23,373 bases of DNA from Clostridia bacterium (GTDB taxonomy: Bacteria; Bacillota; Clostridia; Christensenellales; CAG-138): positions 1 to 23,373 of the forward strand of contig JAEDJH010000017.1 in the NCBI GenBank assembly GCA_016296415.1. Direction: 5' to 3'. Made by a program: the position numbers and the translations under genes. The notes beneath the pieces were generated by a model that was not told where the DNA came from, made no database searches, and worked only from the letters and a program-made list of their open reading frames with translations. Shown in pieces: positions 5,947 through 13,348 of the stretch. The number at the start of each line of letters is the position of its first letter. The first letter of the stretch is position 1.

Positions 5947-6641
5947 TGAAGCTGACCGGCGACTATCATACCCATACGTATTACAGCCACGGCAAGGGCT
6001 CCCCGAGGGAGAACGTCCTTGCCGCTGTGGCATTGGGGCTTAAAAGCGTTGCTATAACCGAGCACGCCTCCGCACATATATTTTACGGAGTAAGGAATGA
6101 AAAGCTGCTTCGGCTTCGTCGTGAAGTGGATGCCCTCAAGAAGGAGTTTTCGGGGGATATAGAGGTTCTGATGGGGCTTGAATGCAATCTTACGGGCGAC
6201 GGCAAGTGCGATATACCGGATGACCCGTTCGACGTGCTGATATTGGGCTTTCACAAGGGGGTCATGCCGCGAGATATGTTTTCCGTGCGTGCGATGCTGC
6301 AGCTTATCGGCATTGGCAAGGATCCGACCGGCAACGCCGAAGCGCTCATGCGTGCCGCCGAAAAGCATGGCGTGACGATGCTTTCGCACCCGGGCTTATA
6401 CATACCGATGGATATAGAGGTGCTTGCGCCGGCGGCGGCAAGGCTGAATATACCGCTTGAAATAAACGGCTCAAGGGTGACGCTTACAAAGGAACAGCTT
6501 GTAAGGGGCAAGGAATTGGGCGCCTCGTTTATCATAAACAGCGACGCACACAGACCCGAGGACGTCGGACGTGTGGAAAAGGCAATAGCCGCCGCAGTTG
6601 AGGCGGACGTTTGGGACAGGGTATTGAATTTGCTGCCATAA
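5946..6641 (+). CDS. PHP-domain metal-dependent phosphoesterase
   Basis: A 231-residue single-domain PHP protein. Metal-binding residues are visible: D6-Y-H8-T-H10 at the start, H15, E39-H40, E79, the His of MLSHPG in the middle, and D200-A-H202 near the end. This set matches monomeric PHP phosphatases of the histidinol-phosphatase/YcdX-like type that use a trinuclear metal site. The substrate is unknown. The one-base overlap with the RpiR gene suggests a small phosphorylated metabolite, perhaps the RpiR ligand (inference). No histidine genes are near. It ends 12 bases from the stop of the convergent P-loop gene, without a clear terminator between them. Confidence 0.85.
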   Translation: MKLTGDYHTHTYYSHGKGSPRENVLAAVALGLKSVAITEHASAHIFYGVRNEKLLRLRREVDALKKEFSGDIEVLMGLECNLTGDGKCDIPDDPFDVLILGFHKGVMPRDMFSVRAMLQLIGIGKDPTGNAEALMRAAEKHGVTMLSHPGLYIPMDIEVLAPAAARLNIPLEINGSRVTLTKEQLVRGKELGASFIINSDAHRPEDVGRVEKAIAAAVEADVWDRVLNLLP

Positions 6642-6653
6642 ATTAAAATCGGA

Positions 6654-7640
6654 TCAGTTAATGCCGTCAAGCACGTCAAAAACGGGTATATTGACGGCTT
6701 TTCTCATTTTTGCCAAAAATTCGTCCTTGTCAAAACCGACCTCGTATGCGCTGAACGGGTTTACCGTTATGGCGGCGAGGTTTGTTTTTTTCAGCACGGT
6801 CAGCTTTATGCCTTTGAGCCCAAGCTTGAAATGTGAATCGGCGGACAGAAGCAGCTTTGAGCCGTCCTCGACGGTTAGCTCAAGCCCGTTCAGGTTCGCC
6901 GAGCTGATGAGCAGCGGGCGGAGCATGGCATCGGTCAATGCGCCCCGTACCACGACACGCCGTATTCCGTCATGCTTTTTGAAGGCGTCGAGAAGCTCGC
7001 CGTCAAAGTCTGTTTCCGAGTCGTTCGCTTCGAGCGAAAAACGGGAGGTGGGCAGCGCCTTTGGGCTTGAGGTCCGGTCAAGGCTCAGAAGCCTTGCGGC
7101 GTGTACCGTGTCGCTTATGACAACGTCCATGTCGGCCGAGTACGATGCGCCCGTGCAAAGCACCGTTCCCTCGCTGACGGAGGGGGCGCAAAGGGTTTTT
7201 CTGCTGAGCGCACCGTCGATTATTACCCTGTCTGCGCCGAACTCAAAAAACCTTGCATTGAGCTGTGCCAGGGCATCGGTCATCGACGGGCCGCCTATCT
7301 GCACAAAGCCGTCGCTTGCCGCACGGAGCAGCACCACGTCGCCGAGCGGCGTCCCCATGTCGGTGGTATCTATTATTTCCTTTGTAATGTCGCATTCGGA
7401 TATAAGCCCCTCAGCCGTGGCGATGAGCGTTCCGGCGGCAACGTATATCCCGGGCTTTTTCGTGCCGGTGACAATGTCCTGCGATTCGCCGTCACGACCG
7501 ATGGAGGTGAGCGCAACCGTTTCACCCATGCGTGCGCAATGACCGAGTATGTCGTTTACGGCGGTGGTTTTACCGGCGTTTTTGCACATACCGATTATCG
7601 AAAGGGTTTTATAGCCGCAAACGGCGTCATACAGTGTCAT
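6654..7640 (-). CDS. P-loop NTPase-like protein, resembles KamB (aminomutase reactivase subunit)
   Basis: A 328-residue protein. It begins with a nucleotide-binding segment GMCKNAGKTT (17-26), where five residues rather than the usual four separate the first Gly from GKT. SIGRDGE, a GIYVAAGTLIATAEGL strand, DTTDMGTPLGD, QIGGPS and VIIDGALSRK follow. From memory this string of motifs matches clostridial proteins annotated as KamB, a reactivating factor for B12-dependent lysine 5,6-aminomutase. I cannot verify the match. No aminomutase, KamC or B12 gene is in the window, so the true partner may differ. It is the last gene of the (-) operon. Its ATG directly abuts the stop of the DUF2461 gene (TGAATG), and GGAGG lies 8 bases ahead, inside that gene. 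No terminator is seen after it. Confidence 0.55.
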   Translation of the reverse strand: MTLYDAVCGYKTLSIIGMCKNAGKTTAVNDILGHCARMGETVALTSIGRDGESQDIVTGTKKPGIYVAAGTLIATAEGLISECDITKEIIDTTDMGTPLGDVVLLRAASDGFVQIGGPSMTDALAQLNARFFEFGADRVIIDGALSRKTLCAPSVSEGTVLCTGASYSADMDVVISDTVHAARLLSLDRTSSPKALPTSRFSLEANDSETDFDGELLDAFKKHDGIRRVVVRGALTDAMLRPLLISSANLNGLELTVEDGSKLLLSADSHFKLGLKGIKLTVLKKTNLAAITVNPFSAYEVGFDKDEFLAKMRKAVNIPVFDVLDGIN

Positions 7641-8327
7641 TCAGCTGTCCTCCGCAATCAGCAGGGCATTTTGAATAAAGCGGTACATGGGCGTCATCAG
7701 GCGTATCCTGTTTTCCAAAACGTCGGCGAAGCTCTCCGTCATGGTTTCGGTAAGCGCATCCGAGAAAAAGCTCCAGCCGAGACCCTTCAGGTTTAAAAAC
7801 CTTGCGACGGCTTCATCCGCATCGGGGTAACGGTTTCGCTTATAGCTGTCGCCATAAACGGAAAAGCCGTTCGCCTCAAGTTCTGCGGCGAGGGCGAGAA
7901 AGTGCGACGGCTCGGCCTTTATCGCCTTTCTTATCGCATTCATTCGTGCGGCGTCGCCGCTGAACATACCCATGCCGTAGCCGTAGCCTTCGGGCGATAT
8001 TTCAAAATAGAAGCTCCAGCTTTCACTGACGCTCTTTTGGGGATGACGGTATGCTATCCATGCGTTGGAGCGGTACGGGCGCTTGTCCTTCGTGTAGCGT
8101 GTGTCCCTGCGTATTCTCGAAACACAGCTTGCAATGCGTCTGTTCACAGCGGGGTCGGCCTCCAAAACCGTCGGCAGGAGGCGTGCGGCGAGCGCATAAA
8201 GCGGACGCTTGACGTGAGTTTCATAGCGCTTTCGGTTCTGTTCAAACCACTCGCAGGTGTTTATCAGTCCGACCTCGAAAAGAAAGTCGAACGTATGTCG
8301 TGTAAAGCCTGTAAATTCGCTGTTCAT
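7641..8327 (-). CDS. DUF2461 family protein
   Basis: A 228-residue protein with the signatures of DUF2461 (TIGR02453-like): FDFLFEVGLINTCEWFEQNR near the start, SRIRRDTRYTKDKRPYR (about 69-85), YFEISPEGYGYGMGMF (about 106-121), and a C-terminal region of short basic and aromatic motifs. The function of this family is not established; it is a soluble protein with no signal peptide or helix bundle. AAGGAG lies 11 bases before the ATG. It sits 21 bases after the ATP-grasp gene and directly abuts the KamB-like gene, so it belongs to the same transcript. Confidence 0.85.
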   Translation of the reverse strand: MNSEFTGFTRHTFDFLFEVGLINTCEWFEQNRKRYETHVKRPLYALAARLLPTVLEADPAVNRRIASCVSRIRRDTRYTKDKRPYRSNAWIAYRHPQKSVSESWSFYFEISPEGYGYGMGMFSGDAARMNAIRKAIKAEPSHFLALAAELEANGFSVYGDSYKRNRYPDADEAVARFLNLKGLGWSFFSDALTETMTESFADVLENRIRLMTPMYRFIQNALLIAEDS

Positions 8328-8348
8328 AGGGCTTTCGGCTCCTTTTTG

Positions 8349-9443
8349 TCAGGAAAGATTCGTTCGGTCTATTCCCGCAAGCCGGAAATGCTCCCCACGT
8401 TTTCCGATGCGGTCGCCGAACTGCTGGCAGAAGAACATAGCCCTGTCGTTGCCCTCTACCATTACCCAGCCCTTGTCGGTCAGCGCAAGATCCCAGCCCA
8501 CAAAGCGTACGGAGGGTACGACCGAGGCAAGCTCGGCAGCAAGCTTCATGGCCTCATCGAACCTGGGGACCTTGAAGCCGACAAGCTGTGCGCCGGTGTC
8601 GGGGTGAACGATATAGCGGTGCAGGCTTTCGTCACCCGGGAGCAGATGCACCACGCCCGTATTGACGTCGATCGGCATTATTATTCCGCCCGAGCCTGCG
8701 TTGTCGATGAAGGCGTTGCTGTGTCCAACACGCATGAACGGATACAGGAGCTTTACGCCGTCGTCGGTCACAAGCGTGTTCACCCTGAGCGTGTTCACGG
8801 ACGGAGCATGGAGCGATGCCATCTCGTCCGACTGAACGATAGCCTCCTCCACAACGCTTCTGCCGCTTTCGAGCATAATGCGGGTAAGCTTATCCAAGGA
8901 CGAAAAGTCTGAGAATCTGTATTTTTTCACGCCTATGCCGCAGGAGCTTTTGACCGGTTTTACGAAAAATTCGTCGTGCCTTTGCGAAAAATCCAACAGC
9001 TTCGTTATGTCAGAGGCGCCGCCGAATGCAAAGACCTCTCTGCCGTAATATTTGGAGAACTTCCGATAGGTTACGTACTTGTCCTGAAATATCTTCATGG
9101 CGTCCTTGTCGTTTACATACGAATAAAACTCGTAGCGATTGAACTCGGTAAAGAACGTGCGCCTTTCCGCATACGTTTTTGCGTAAAAGCGATAGGCAAA
9201 ATAGTCAAGGGCGGATGCGCCGAACGCATATATGGAATACACCACATCGGTGCGGATGCGGGCGTACTTTTTTTCGGTATCAATAAGCTCGGGGGGACAA
9301 AGCCGCCGTATGTCGTTGTCCAAAGACTGTATGAACGGTTTGTGCTTATGCTTTGCTTCAAAGCGACGCGCGTGAACGGCGGCGATGAAGTCCATCGGGT
9401 TTTCCCTGTTGAACAGAGTCCTTATCTTGCTGACGTTACTCAT
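8349..9443 (-). CDS. ATP-grasp protein of the sugar-transfer-associated family
   Basis: A 364-residue protein with the ATP-grasp layout of PF14397-type proteins. A family-specific N-terminal third (about 1-150) includes DVVYSIYAFGASALDYFAY. The ATP-binding part then follows: FFVKPVKSSCGIGV (159-172, Lys162), VVEEAIVQ (197-204), the substrate-side SVNTLRVNT (215-223), GSGGIIMPID (250-259), and the metal-binding FVGWDLALT and MVEGN (Glu330, Asn332). These enzymes join a carboxylate to an amine or other nucleophile using ATP. Members often lie beside glycosyltransferases or capsule genes, but none is here. GGAGG precedes the ATG by 5 bases. It lies 16 bases after the YdcF gene in the same operon. 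The substrate is unknown; with YdcF and SDR neighbours, an envelope or small-molecule modification role is plausible. Confidence 0.85.
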   Translation of the reverse strand: MSNVSKIRTLFNRENPMDFIAAVHARRFEAKHKHKPFIQSLDNDIRRLCPPELIDTEKKYARIRTDVVYSIYAFGASALDYFAYRFYAKTYAERRTFFTEFNRYEFYSYVNDKDAMKIFQDKYVTYRKFSKYYGREVFAFGGASDITKLLDFSQRHDEFFVKPVKSSCGIGVKKYRFSDFSSLDKLTRIMLESGRSVVEEAIVQSDEMASLHAPSVNTLRVNTLVTDDGVKLLYPFMRVGHSNAFIDNAGSGGIIMPIDVNTGVVHLLPGDESLHRYIVHPDTGAQLVGFKVPRFDEAMKLAAELASVVPSVRFVGWDLALTDKGWVMVEGNDRAMFFCQQFGDRIGKRGEHFRLAGIDRTNLS

Positions 9444-9459
9444 TTTATCCTCCGAACGA

Positions 9460-10221
9460 TCAGATGCTTCCGGTCAAAAAGTGGAAGGTGATTGCGGCGC
9501 ATTCCCTCATATAGTCGTTGAGTGCGGTGTACCAAACGCCCCTTGCGCCTATACCGAATGCGTCAACGTTTGCGAATTTGGCGGTTTTCATGCTTCTGAA
9601 AAGGTGAAAGCGTGTCGTGACGAATGCAATATCGACGTTTTCCAAAACACCCTCCGCCTCCTCGATGAGCCTTGCCGAATAAACGAAGTTCTCGTAGGTG
9701 CTGGTTGAAGCGTCCTCAAGGATTATGCGCTCCTCCGGCAGTCCCCTTTCGATGAGGTAGCGTTTCATGGCTTCCGCTTCGGATATGCTTTCGTTTTCGC
9801 CCTGCCCGCCCGAAACGATCACCTTGGTATCGGTGTTTTCGTTCAGATATTCAAGCGCCCTGTCGAGCCTGCCGGCAAGGGTAAGCGATACTTTTTCGCC
9901 CTTTATGCCTGCACCGAGAACTATCAGATAGTCTGCCTTTTTGCCGTCATCGGCTTCACAGCTCAGCGTAAGAATCGTCGTGAATGCAAAAAGCAGCGCA
10001 AACAGCGAATAAGCCGCTATCATGCACCACTTTATCAGCCTTCCGAAGAAGCAGCAGCCGAAGAAAGCCGTTATCGGCCCGTAAAACAGCCCGAGAACGA
10101 GCAGCGGAAGTCCGATTATCGCCGGCATTATTACGCCGAGGTGAAGCGAGCAAAGGCTTGCCGCAAACAGGCTGTCGGCAATGAGCAATGAGCCTATCGA
10201 AATAAGAAGTATTCTGAACAT
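9460..10221 (-). CDS. YdcF/ElyC (DUF218) family membrane protein
   Basis: A 253-residue protein. Three hydrophobic helices (about 3-22, 26-50 and 63-87) are followed by a DUF218 domain from about 96 on. Motifs are YLIVLGAGIKG (98-108), the SLTLAGRLDRALEY helix (112-125), VIVSGGQGENESISEAEAM (134-152), LPEERI and STSTYEN (172-178). Relatives (ElyC, SanA, YdcF) act in cell-envelope or lipid-carrier homeostasis, but their chemistry is unsettled. AAGGAA lies about 10 bases before the ATG, and the SDR stop is only 4 bases upstream, so it is the second gene of the operon. The three-helix N-terminus places the domain at the membrane. Confidence 0.88.
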   Translation of the reverse strand: MFRILLISIGSLLIADSLFAASLCSLHLGVIMPAIIGLPLLVLGLFYGPITAFFGCCFFGRLIKWCMIAAYSLFALLFAFTTILTLSCEADDGKKADYLIVLGAGIKGEKVSLTLAGRLDRALEYLNENTDTKVIVSGGQGENESISEAEAMKRYLIERGLPEERIILEDASTSTYENFVYSARLIEEAEGVLENVDIAFVTTRFHLFRSMKTAKFANVDAFGIGARGVWYTALNDYMRECAAITFHFLTGSI

Positions 10222-10225
10222 CCGT

Positions 10226-11062
10226 TTATTTCCTTTCCGCGGCTCCGGATTTTGGGTACATCAGCGTCAGTATGAACTCCATCAGCCGTGCCGGAAGCAG
10301 CTTTTTGAGGAAAACGAGCAGCTTGTAGTAGCCGACGGTTCTTCTTACAGGGGGATTTTTGCTTTTTATCAGCGAAAATATCACCTTTGTCACACGGGAG
10401 GCGTCCATGCCGTTTTGCTCGTCCTTTTCCATCTGAGCAAGGGAATTTTTGAATTCGATGCCGTATTCGCTGCTTTTTGCTTTTTCCGAATAGAGCCTTG
10501 CCGCCGTAAAGCCGGTTTTGGTGTCGCCGGGCTCAACCAGTGCGGCCTTTACGCCCCATGGCTTGAGCTCTATCCGCAGCCCCTCGGTAAGCGCCTCCAG
10601 GGCATATTTGGAGGAGCTGTACATGGTTTGGAAGGGTATCGAGAAAATTCCGCCGACCGAACCGACGTTTATTACCAGCCCGTTCCTTTGTCTCCTCATG
10701 TGGGGCAGTACGGCGTTCAGCATACGCACAACGCCCAAATAGTTGGTGTTCATCTGGAACAATGCCTCGTCGCCGCTGCATTCCTCGACCGCACCGCAAA
10801 TGCCGTTCCCTGCCGCATTGATGAGTATGTCTATGCGCCCCTCACGGTTTATTATCTCGGACACGGCGACGGCGATTGAGCTGTCGCTGCATACGTCGAG
10901 CTTGAGCATGGTTATGCCCTCGATGGGTACGGCACGCCTCGAGCCGCCGTAAACGGTGAAGCCGCATCCGGCAAGCTCCTCTGCGGTGCGCCTGCCTATG
11001 CCGGACGATGCGCCGGTTATCAAAACGACCCTGCCGTAGGAATTATTCAATGGATTATTCAT
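10226..11062 (-). CDS. Short-chain dehydrogenase/reductase
   Basis: A 278-residue classical SDR. The cofactor motif TGASSGIG is at 16-23, NAAG at 82-85, the catalytic Ser at 135 (INVGS) and YSSSK with Tyr148 and Lys152, so all active-site residues are present. The GSRR sequence after the second strand (40-43) has Arg in place of the acidic residue that marks NAD enzymes, so NADP is favoured. PGDTKTGF follows. The C-terminal extension of about 40 residues (VGYYKLLVFLKKLLPARLMEFIL) is hydrophobic and basic, as in membrane-bound lipid-type SDRs. GGGAGG lies 11 bases before the ATG. It is the first gene of the five-gene operon and has a near-consensus promoter. The substrate is unknown. Confidence 0.9.
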   Translation of the reverse strand: MNNPLNNSYGRVVLITGASSGIGRRTAEELAGCGFTVYGGSRRAVPIEGITMLKLDVCSDSSIAVAVSEIINREGRIDILINAAGNGICGAVEECSGDEALFQMNTNYLGVVRMLNAVLPHMRRQRNGLVINVGSVGGIFSIPFQTMYSSSKYALEALTEGLRIELKPWGVKAALVEPGDTKTGFTAARLYSEKAKSSEYGIEFKNSLAQMEKDEQNGMDASRVTKVIFSLIKSKNPPVRRTVGYYKLLVFLKKLLPARLMEFILTLMYPKSGAAERK

Positions 11063-11098
11063 GCCTTGTACAGCCTCCCGTTGCCTTGCTTTAGCTAA

Positions 11099-11127
11099 AT
11101 TTTACACATGGCACGATTTAATGTCAA
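11099..11127 (-). promoter_or_regulatory. Strong promoter of the SDR-YdcF-ATP-grasp-DUF2461-KamB-like operon
   Basis: On the - strand a perfect TTGACA (11127-11122), a 17-base spacer and TAAAAT (11104-11099, five of six). Transcription would begin near 11092, giving a leader of about 30 bases. Confidence 0.85.
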
Positions 11128-11138
11128 GGCAGGGACGG

Positions 11139-11312
11139 TCATGCGAGCATGATAAAGAGCGCCGCCGGCAGCGACAGCATAAAGACTCCCGTGCAAAGAC
11201 ACATGAAAAATGCCGCTACCCACCACGCAGGCGAGCCGGATTTTATCCTGAAACGCCTGTGTCCGACCTTTATCCGTATGTCCGTGAAACATTTTTGTTT
11301 GATGTACTCCAT
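11139..11312 (-). CDS. Small membrane protein, 57 residues (unknown)
   Basis: A basic N-terminal half (IRIKVGHRRFRIKSG, about 12-26) is followed by one hydrophobic segment or a tight helix pair from about 28 to 57 that ends the protein. I chose ATG 11312, with AAAGGAG 10 bases ahead; longer upstream starts lack a ribosome site. No family is recognised. The gene lies 76 bases upstream of the SDR start on the same strand, and the SDR operon's promoter lies between them, so it may be a separate unit or an upstream part of the same transcript. An inverted repeat overlaps its promoter region. Confidence 0.6.
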   Translation of the reverse strand: MEYIKQKCFTDIRIKVGHRRFRIKSGSPAWWVAAFFMCLCTGVFMLSLPAALFIMLA

Positions 11313-11343
11313 TATCGCAAAACTCCTTTGTTTTAGTGGCTTA

Positions 11344-11352
11344 ATCATACCA
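11344..11352 (-). promoter_or_regulatory. Candidate extended -10 promoter of the small membrane protein gene
   Basis: TGGTATGAT on the - strand is an extended -10 element (TG-n-TATGAT, five of six in the hexamer). No good -35 box is seen at 17 bases; an inverted-repeat arm occupies that region. Confidence 0.4.
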
Positions 11353-11358
11353 TGTGAT

Positions 11359-11421
11359 ATGCGACTTTTAATGTACATTATCCATTTATAGGTACAAGTT
11401 GATGCGTCGAAAAAGTCGCAT
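11359..11421. repeat. Perfect 11-bp inverted repeat with nested inner repeat
   Basis: ATGCGACTTTT (11359-11369) and AAAAGTCGCAT (11411-11421) are perfect inverted copies, 41 bases apart. Between them TGTAC and GTACA form a smaller pair. GATGCG (11401-11406) can instead pair with CGCATC (11417-11422), so alternative structures exist. One arm lies just upstream of the extended -10 of the small membrane protein gene. Confidence 0.8.
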
Positions 11422-11529
11422 CAAATCCGATGGGAGGGGATTGGGTAAAATTAGTGTGTGCCGTGAGGGGGAGAAATTTGGCGGCGGAATAAAAAACGCC
11501 CAAAACACGGAAAAATAAATCTGTAATGC

Positions 11530-11557
11530 TTGCATTTAGGTTTTTTTGGTATAGAAT
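11530..11557 (+). promoter_or_regulatory. Candidate promoter of pckA
   Basis: TTGCAT (11530-11535), a 16-base spacer with a T-run, and TAGAAT (11552-11557). Transcription would begin near 11564, so the mRNA would open with the hairpin at 11571-11588. Confidence 0.6.
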
Positions 11558-11570
11558 AGAAATGATGTAA

Positions 11571-11588
11571 CCTTAACCGGCGTTAAGG
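11571..11588 (+). promoter_or_regulatory. Perfect 7-bp hairpin in the pckA 5' leader
   Basis: CCTTAAC-CGGC-GTTAAGG: seven perfect pairs with a four-base loop, lying about 7 bases after the predicted start of transcription and just before the ribosome site. It may be a 5' stabilising stem or a palindromic operator. Confidence 0.7.
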
Positions 11589-11609
11589 ATGTACCGAAAG
11601 GAGCAAACA

Positions 11610-13181
11610 ATGAAAAACTACGTCGAATCCATGGGTATAATCGCACCGAAGGCTGTTTATCACAACCTGTCGCCTGCACAATTGGTTGAGCACGCATTGA
11701 GGCGTGGAGAGGGCAAACTGACCGAAATGGGCGCATTGCTCGTCGAAACCGGCAAATATACGGGCAGGTCGCCCAACGACCGCTTTGTTGTTGATACCGA
11801 AGCCGTTCACAACGATATTGATTGGGGCAAGGTAAACGTTCCGATCTCCAGAGAAAAGGCGGATGCCATTTACAACCGCATGGTCAGCTATCTGCAGGGC
11901 AGGGATATATTCATCTTCGACGGCTTTGCAGGCGCAGATCCCGAGTTTTCGCTTTCCGTAAGGGTTATAAACGAGCTTGCAAGCCAGAACCTGTTCATCC
12001 ATCAGCTTCTCGTCCGTCCCACGCAGGAAGAGCTTGAGAAGTTTGAAGTGGGCTTCACCGTAATCGCAGCGCCCGGCTTCAAGTGCATACCCGAGGTTGA
12101 CGGTGTAAATTCCGAAGCGGCGATAATCGTTGACTTTGAGAAAAAGCGTGTAATAATCGCAGGAAGCCAGTATGCCGGCGAGATCAAAAAGAGCGTATTC
12201 TCCGTCATGAACTATCTGCTCCCCAAAAAGGGCGTGTTCTCCATGCACTGCTCCGCAAACATCGGCAAGGACGGCGACAGCGCTCTGTTCTTCGGCCTTT
12301 CGGGAACGGGTAAAACCACCCTTTCGGCAGACCCCGAGCGTATGCTCATCGGCGATGACGAGCATGGCTGGTCATCCAAGGGCATATTCAACATCGAAGG
12401 CGGCTGCTATGCAAAGTGCATAAACCTCAGCAAGGAAAACGAACCGCAGATATGGAATGCGGTCAAATTCGGAACGCTCGTTGAAAACGTCATAATGGAC
12501 GAGGAAACGAGAACTCTCGATTATTCCGACGGAAGCCTTACCGAAAACACCCGTGCGGGCTATCCCGTAACCTATATTCCCAACTGCGCCATCCCCGGCG
12601 TAGGCGCTCACCCCAAGACGGTCATATTCCTCACGGCGGACGCCTTCGGAGTATTGCCCCCCATCTCCAAGCTTGATAAGAACATGGCGATGTATCACTT
12701 CGTTTCGGGCTATACGTCCAAGCTCGCCGGAACCGAGCGCGGCATAGTCGAGCCGCAGACCACGTTCTCCACCTGCTTCGGCGCACCGTTCCTTCCTCTG
12801 CATCCTTCGCGCTACGCCGAGATGCTCGGAAGCCGCATAGATGAGCACAACGCAAACGTGTATCTCATTAACACCGGCTGGGTAGGCGGTCCTTACGGTG
12901 TCGGAAGCCGCATAAAGCTGCGCTTCACCCGTGCGATGGTCACCGCTGCACTCAACGGCGAGCTTGAGAATGTCGAGTTCGAGCTTGATCCGATATTCAA
13001 CGTACTTGTTCCCAAGACCTGCCCCAACGTACCCGACGAGGTGCTTTCGCCCCGTGCAATGTGGGAGGACAAGGAAGCATACGACAAGCAGGCGAAGGAT
13101 CTTGCGGCAAGGTTCGTCAAGAACTTTGCAAAGTACGACAATATGCCCAAGGCTATAATCGAAGCCGGCCCCAAGGCATAA
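11610..13181 (+). CDS. pckA: Phosphoenolpyruvate carboxykinase (ATP)
   Basis: A 523-residue protein, the normal length of ATP-dependent PEP carboxykinase. It interconverts oxaloacetate plus ATP with PEP, CO2 and ADP; in anaerobes it often runs toward oxaloacetate. Visible motifs: YTGRSPNDRF (substrate binding), the Walker A GLSGTGKTT (229-237), the kinase-2/metal motif IGDDEHGW (247-254), the ENTRAGYP segment, and the C-terminal NTGWVGGPYGVGSRI. I chose ATG 11610, with AAAGGAG 7 bases ahead; an upstream ATG at 11589 has no ribosome site. The gene is alone in its transcript, with a promoter, a leader hairpin and two terminators downstream. Its codons are more C-ending than those of its neighbours, consistent with high expression. 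Confidence 0.97.
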   Translation: MKNYVESMGIIAPKAVYHNLSPAQLVEHALRRGEGKLTEMGALLVETGKYTGRSPNDRFVVDTEAVHNDIDWGKVNVPISREKADAIYNRMVSYLQGRDIFIFDGFAGADPEFSLSVRVINELASQNLFIHQLLVRPTQEELEKFEVGFTVIAAPGFKCIPEVDGVNSEAAIIVDFEKKRVIIAGSQYAGEIKKSVFSVMNYLLPKKGVFSMHCSANIGKDGDSALFFGLSGTGKTTLSADPERMLIGDDEHGWSSKGIFNIEGGCYAKCINLSKENEPQIWNAVKFGTLVENVIMDEETRTLDYSDGSLTENTRAGYPVTYIPNCAIPGVGAHPKTVIFLTADAFGVLPPISKLDKNMAMYHFVSGYTSKLAGTERGIVEPQTTFSTCFGAPFLPLHPSRYAEMLGSRIDEHNANVYLINTGWVGGPYGVGSRIKLRFTRAMVTAALNGELENVEFELDPIFNVLVPKTCPNVPDEVLSPRAMWEDKEAYDKQAKDLAARFVKNFAKYDNMPKAIIEAGPKA

Positions 13182-13201
13182 AAACCGAACCCGAATCAAA
13201 G

Positions 13202-13231
13202 CCGCCCCGTAAAAGTCGGGGCGGTACTTTT
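13202..13231 (+). terminator. Terminator of pckA
   Basis: CCGCCCCG (13202-13209) pairs with CGGGGCGG (13217-13224) over 8 bp around TAAAAGT. TACTTTTG follows, a short T-run. Confidence 0.8.
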
Positions 13232-13304
13232 GTACAAAAAGCTGTCTGCGTTGGGATATGCTTTCGCATTAAAGCGGCGGTGCGGATGGGAAACCTTTCA
13301 TAAA

Positions 13305-13343
13305 TAAAAAACCCGAAAGCGGATGCCTTCGGGCGTTTTTTAT
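13305..13343. terminator. Bidirectional terminator between pckA and prs
   Basis: CCCGAA (13312-13317) pairs with TTCGGG (13328-13333). A run of T follows on the + strand (13335-13340) and a run of A precedes it, so it also gives T on the - strand. It stops both converging transcripts. Confidence 0.85.
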
Positions 13344-13348
13344 ATCTG

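Noticed and set aside
7902..8912. Long + strand open frame of 336 codons
   Set aside because: It is antisense to DUF2461 and the ATP-grasp gene, which both have clear motifs and ribosome sites; its translation is low-complexity shadow sequence.
10181..10879. + strand open frame of 232 codons
   Set aside because: It lies antisense to the SDR gene with intact active site and has no ribosome site.
11422..11529. Hairpin or small RNA gene in the pckA upstream region
   Set aside because: TTTGG/CCAAA and GGCG/CGCC pairings are short and bulged, without a promoter-terminator pair, so I see no supported RNA gene.
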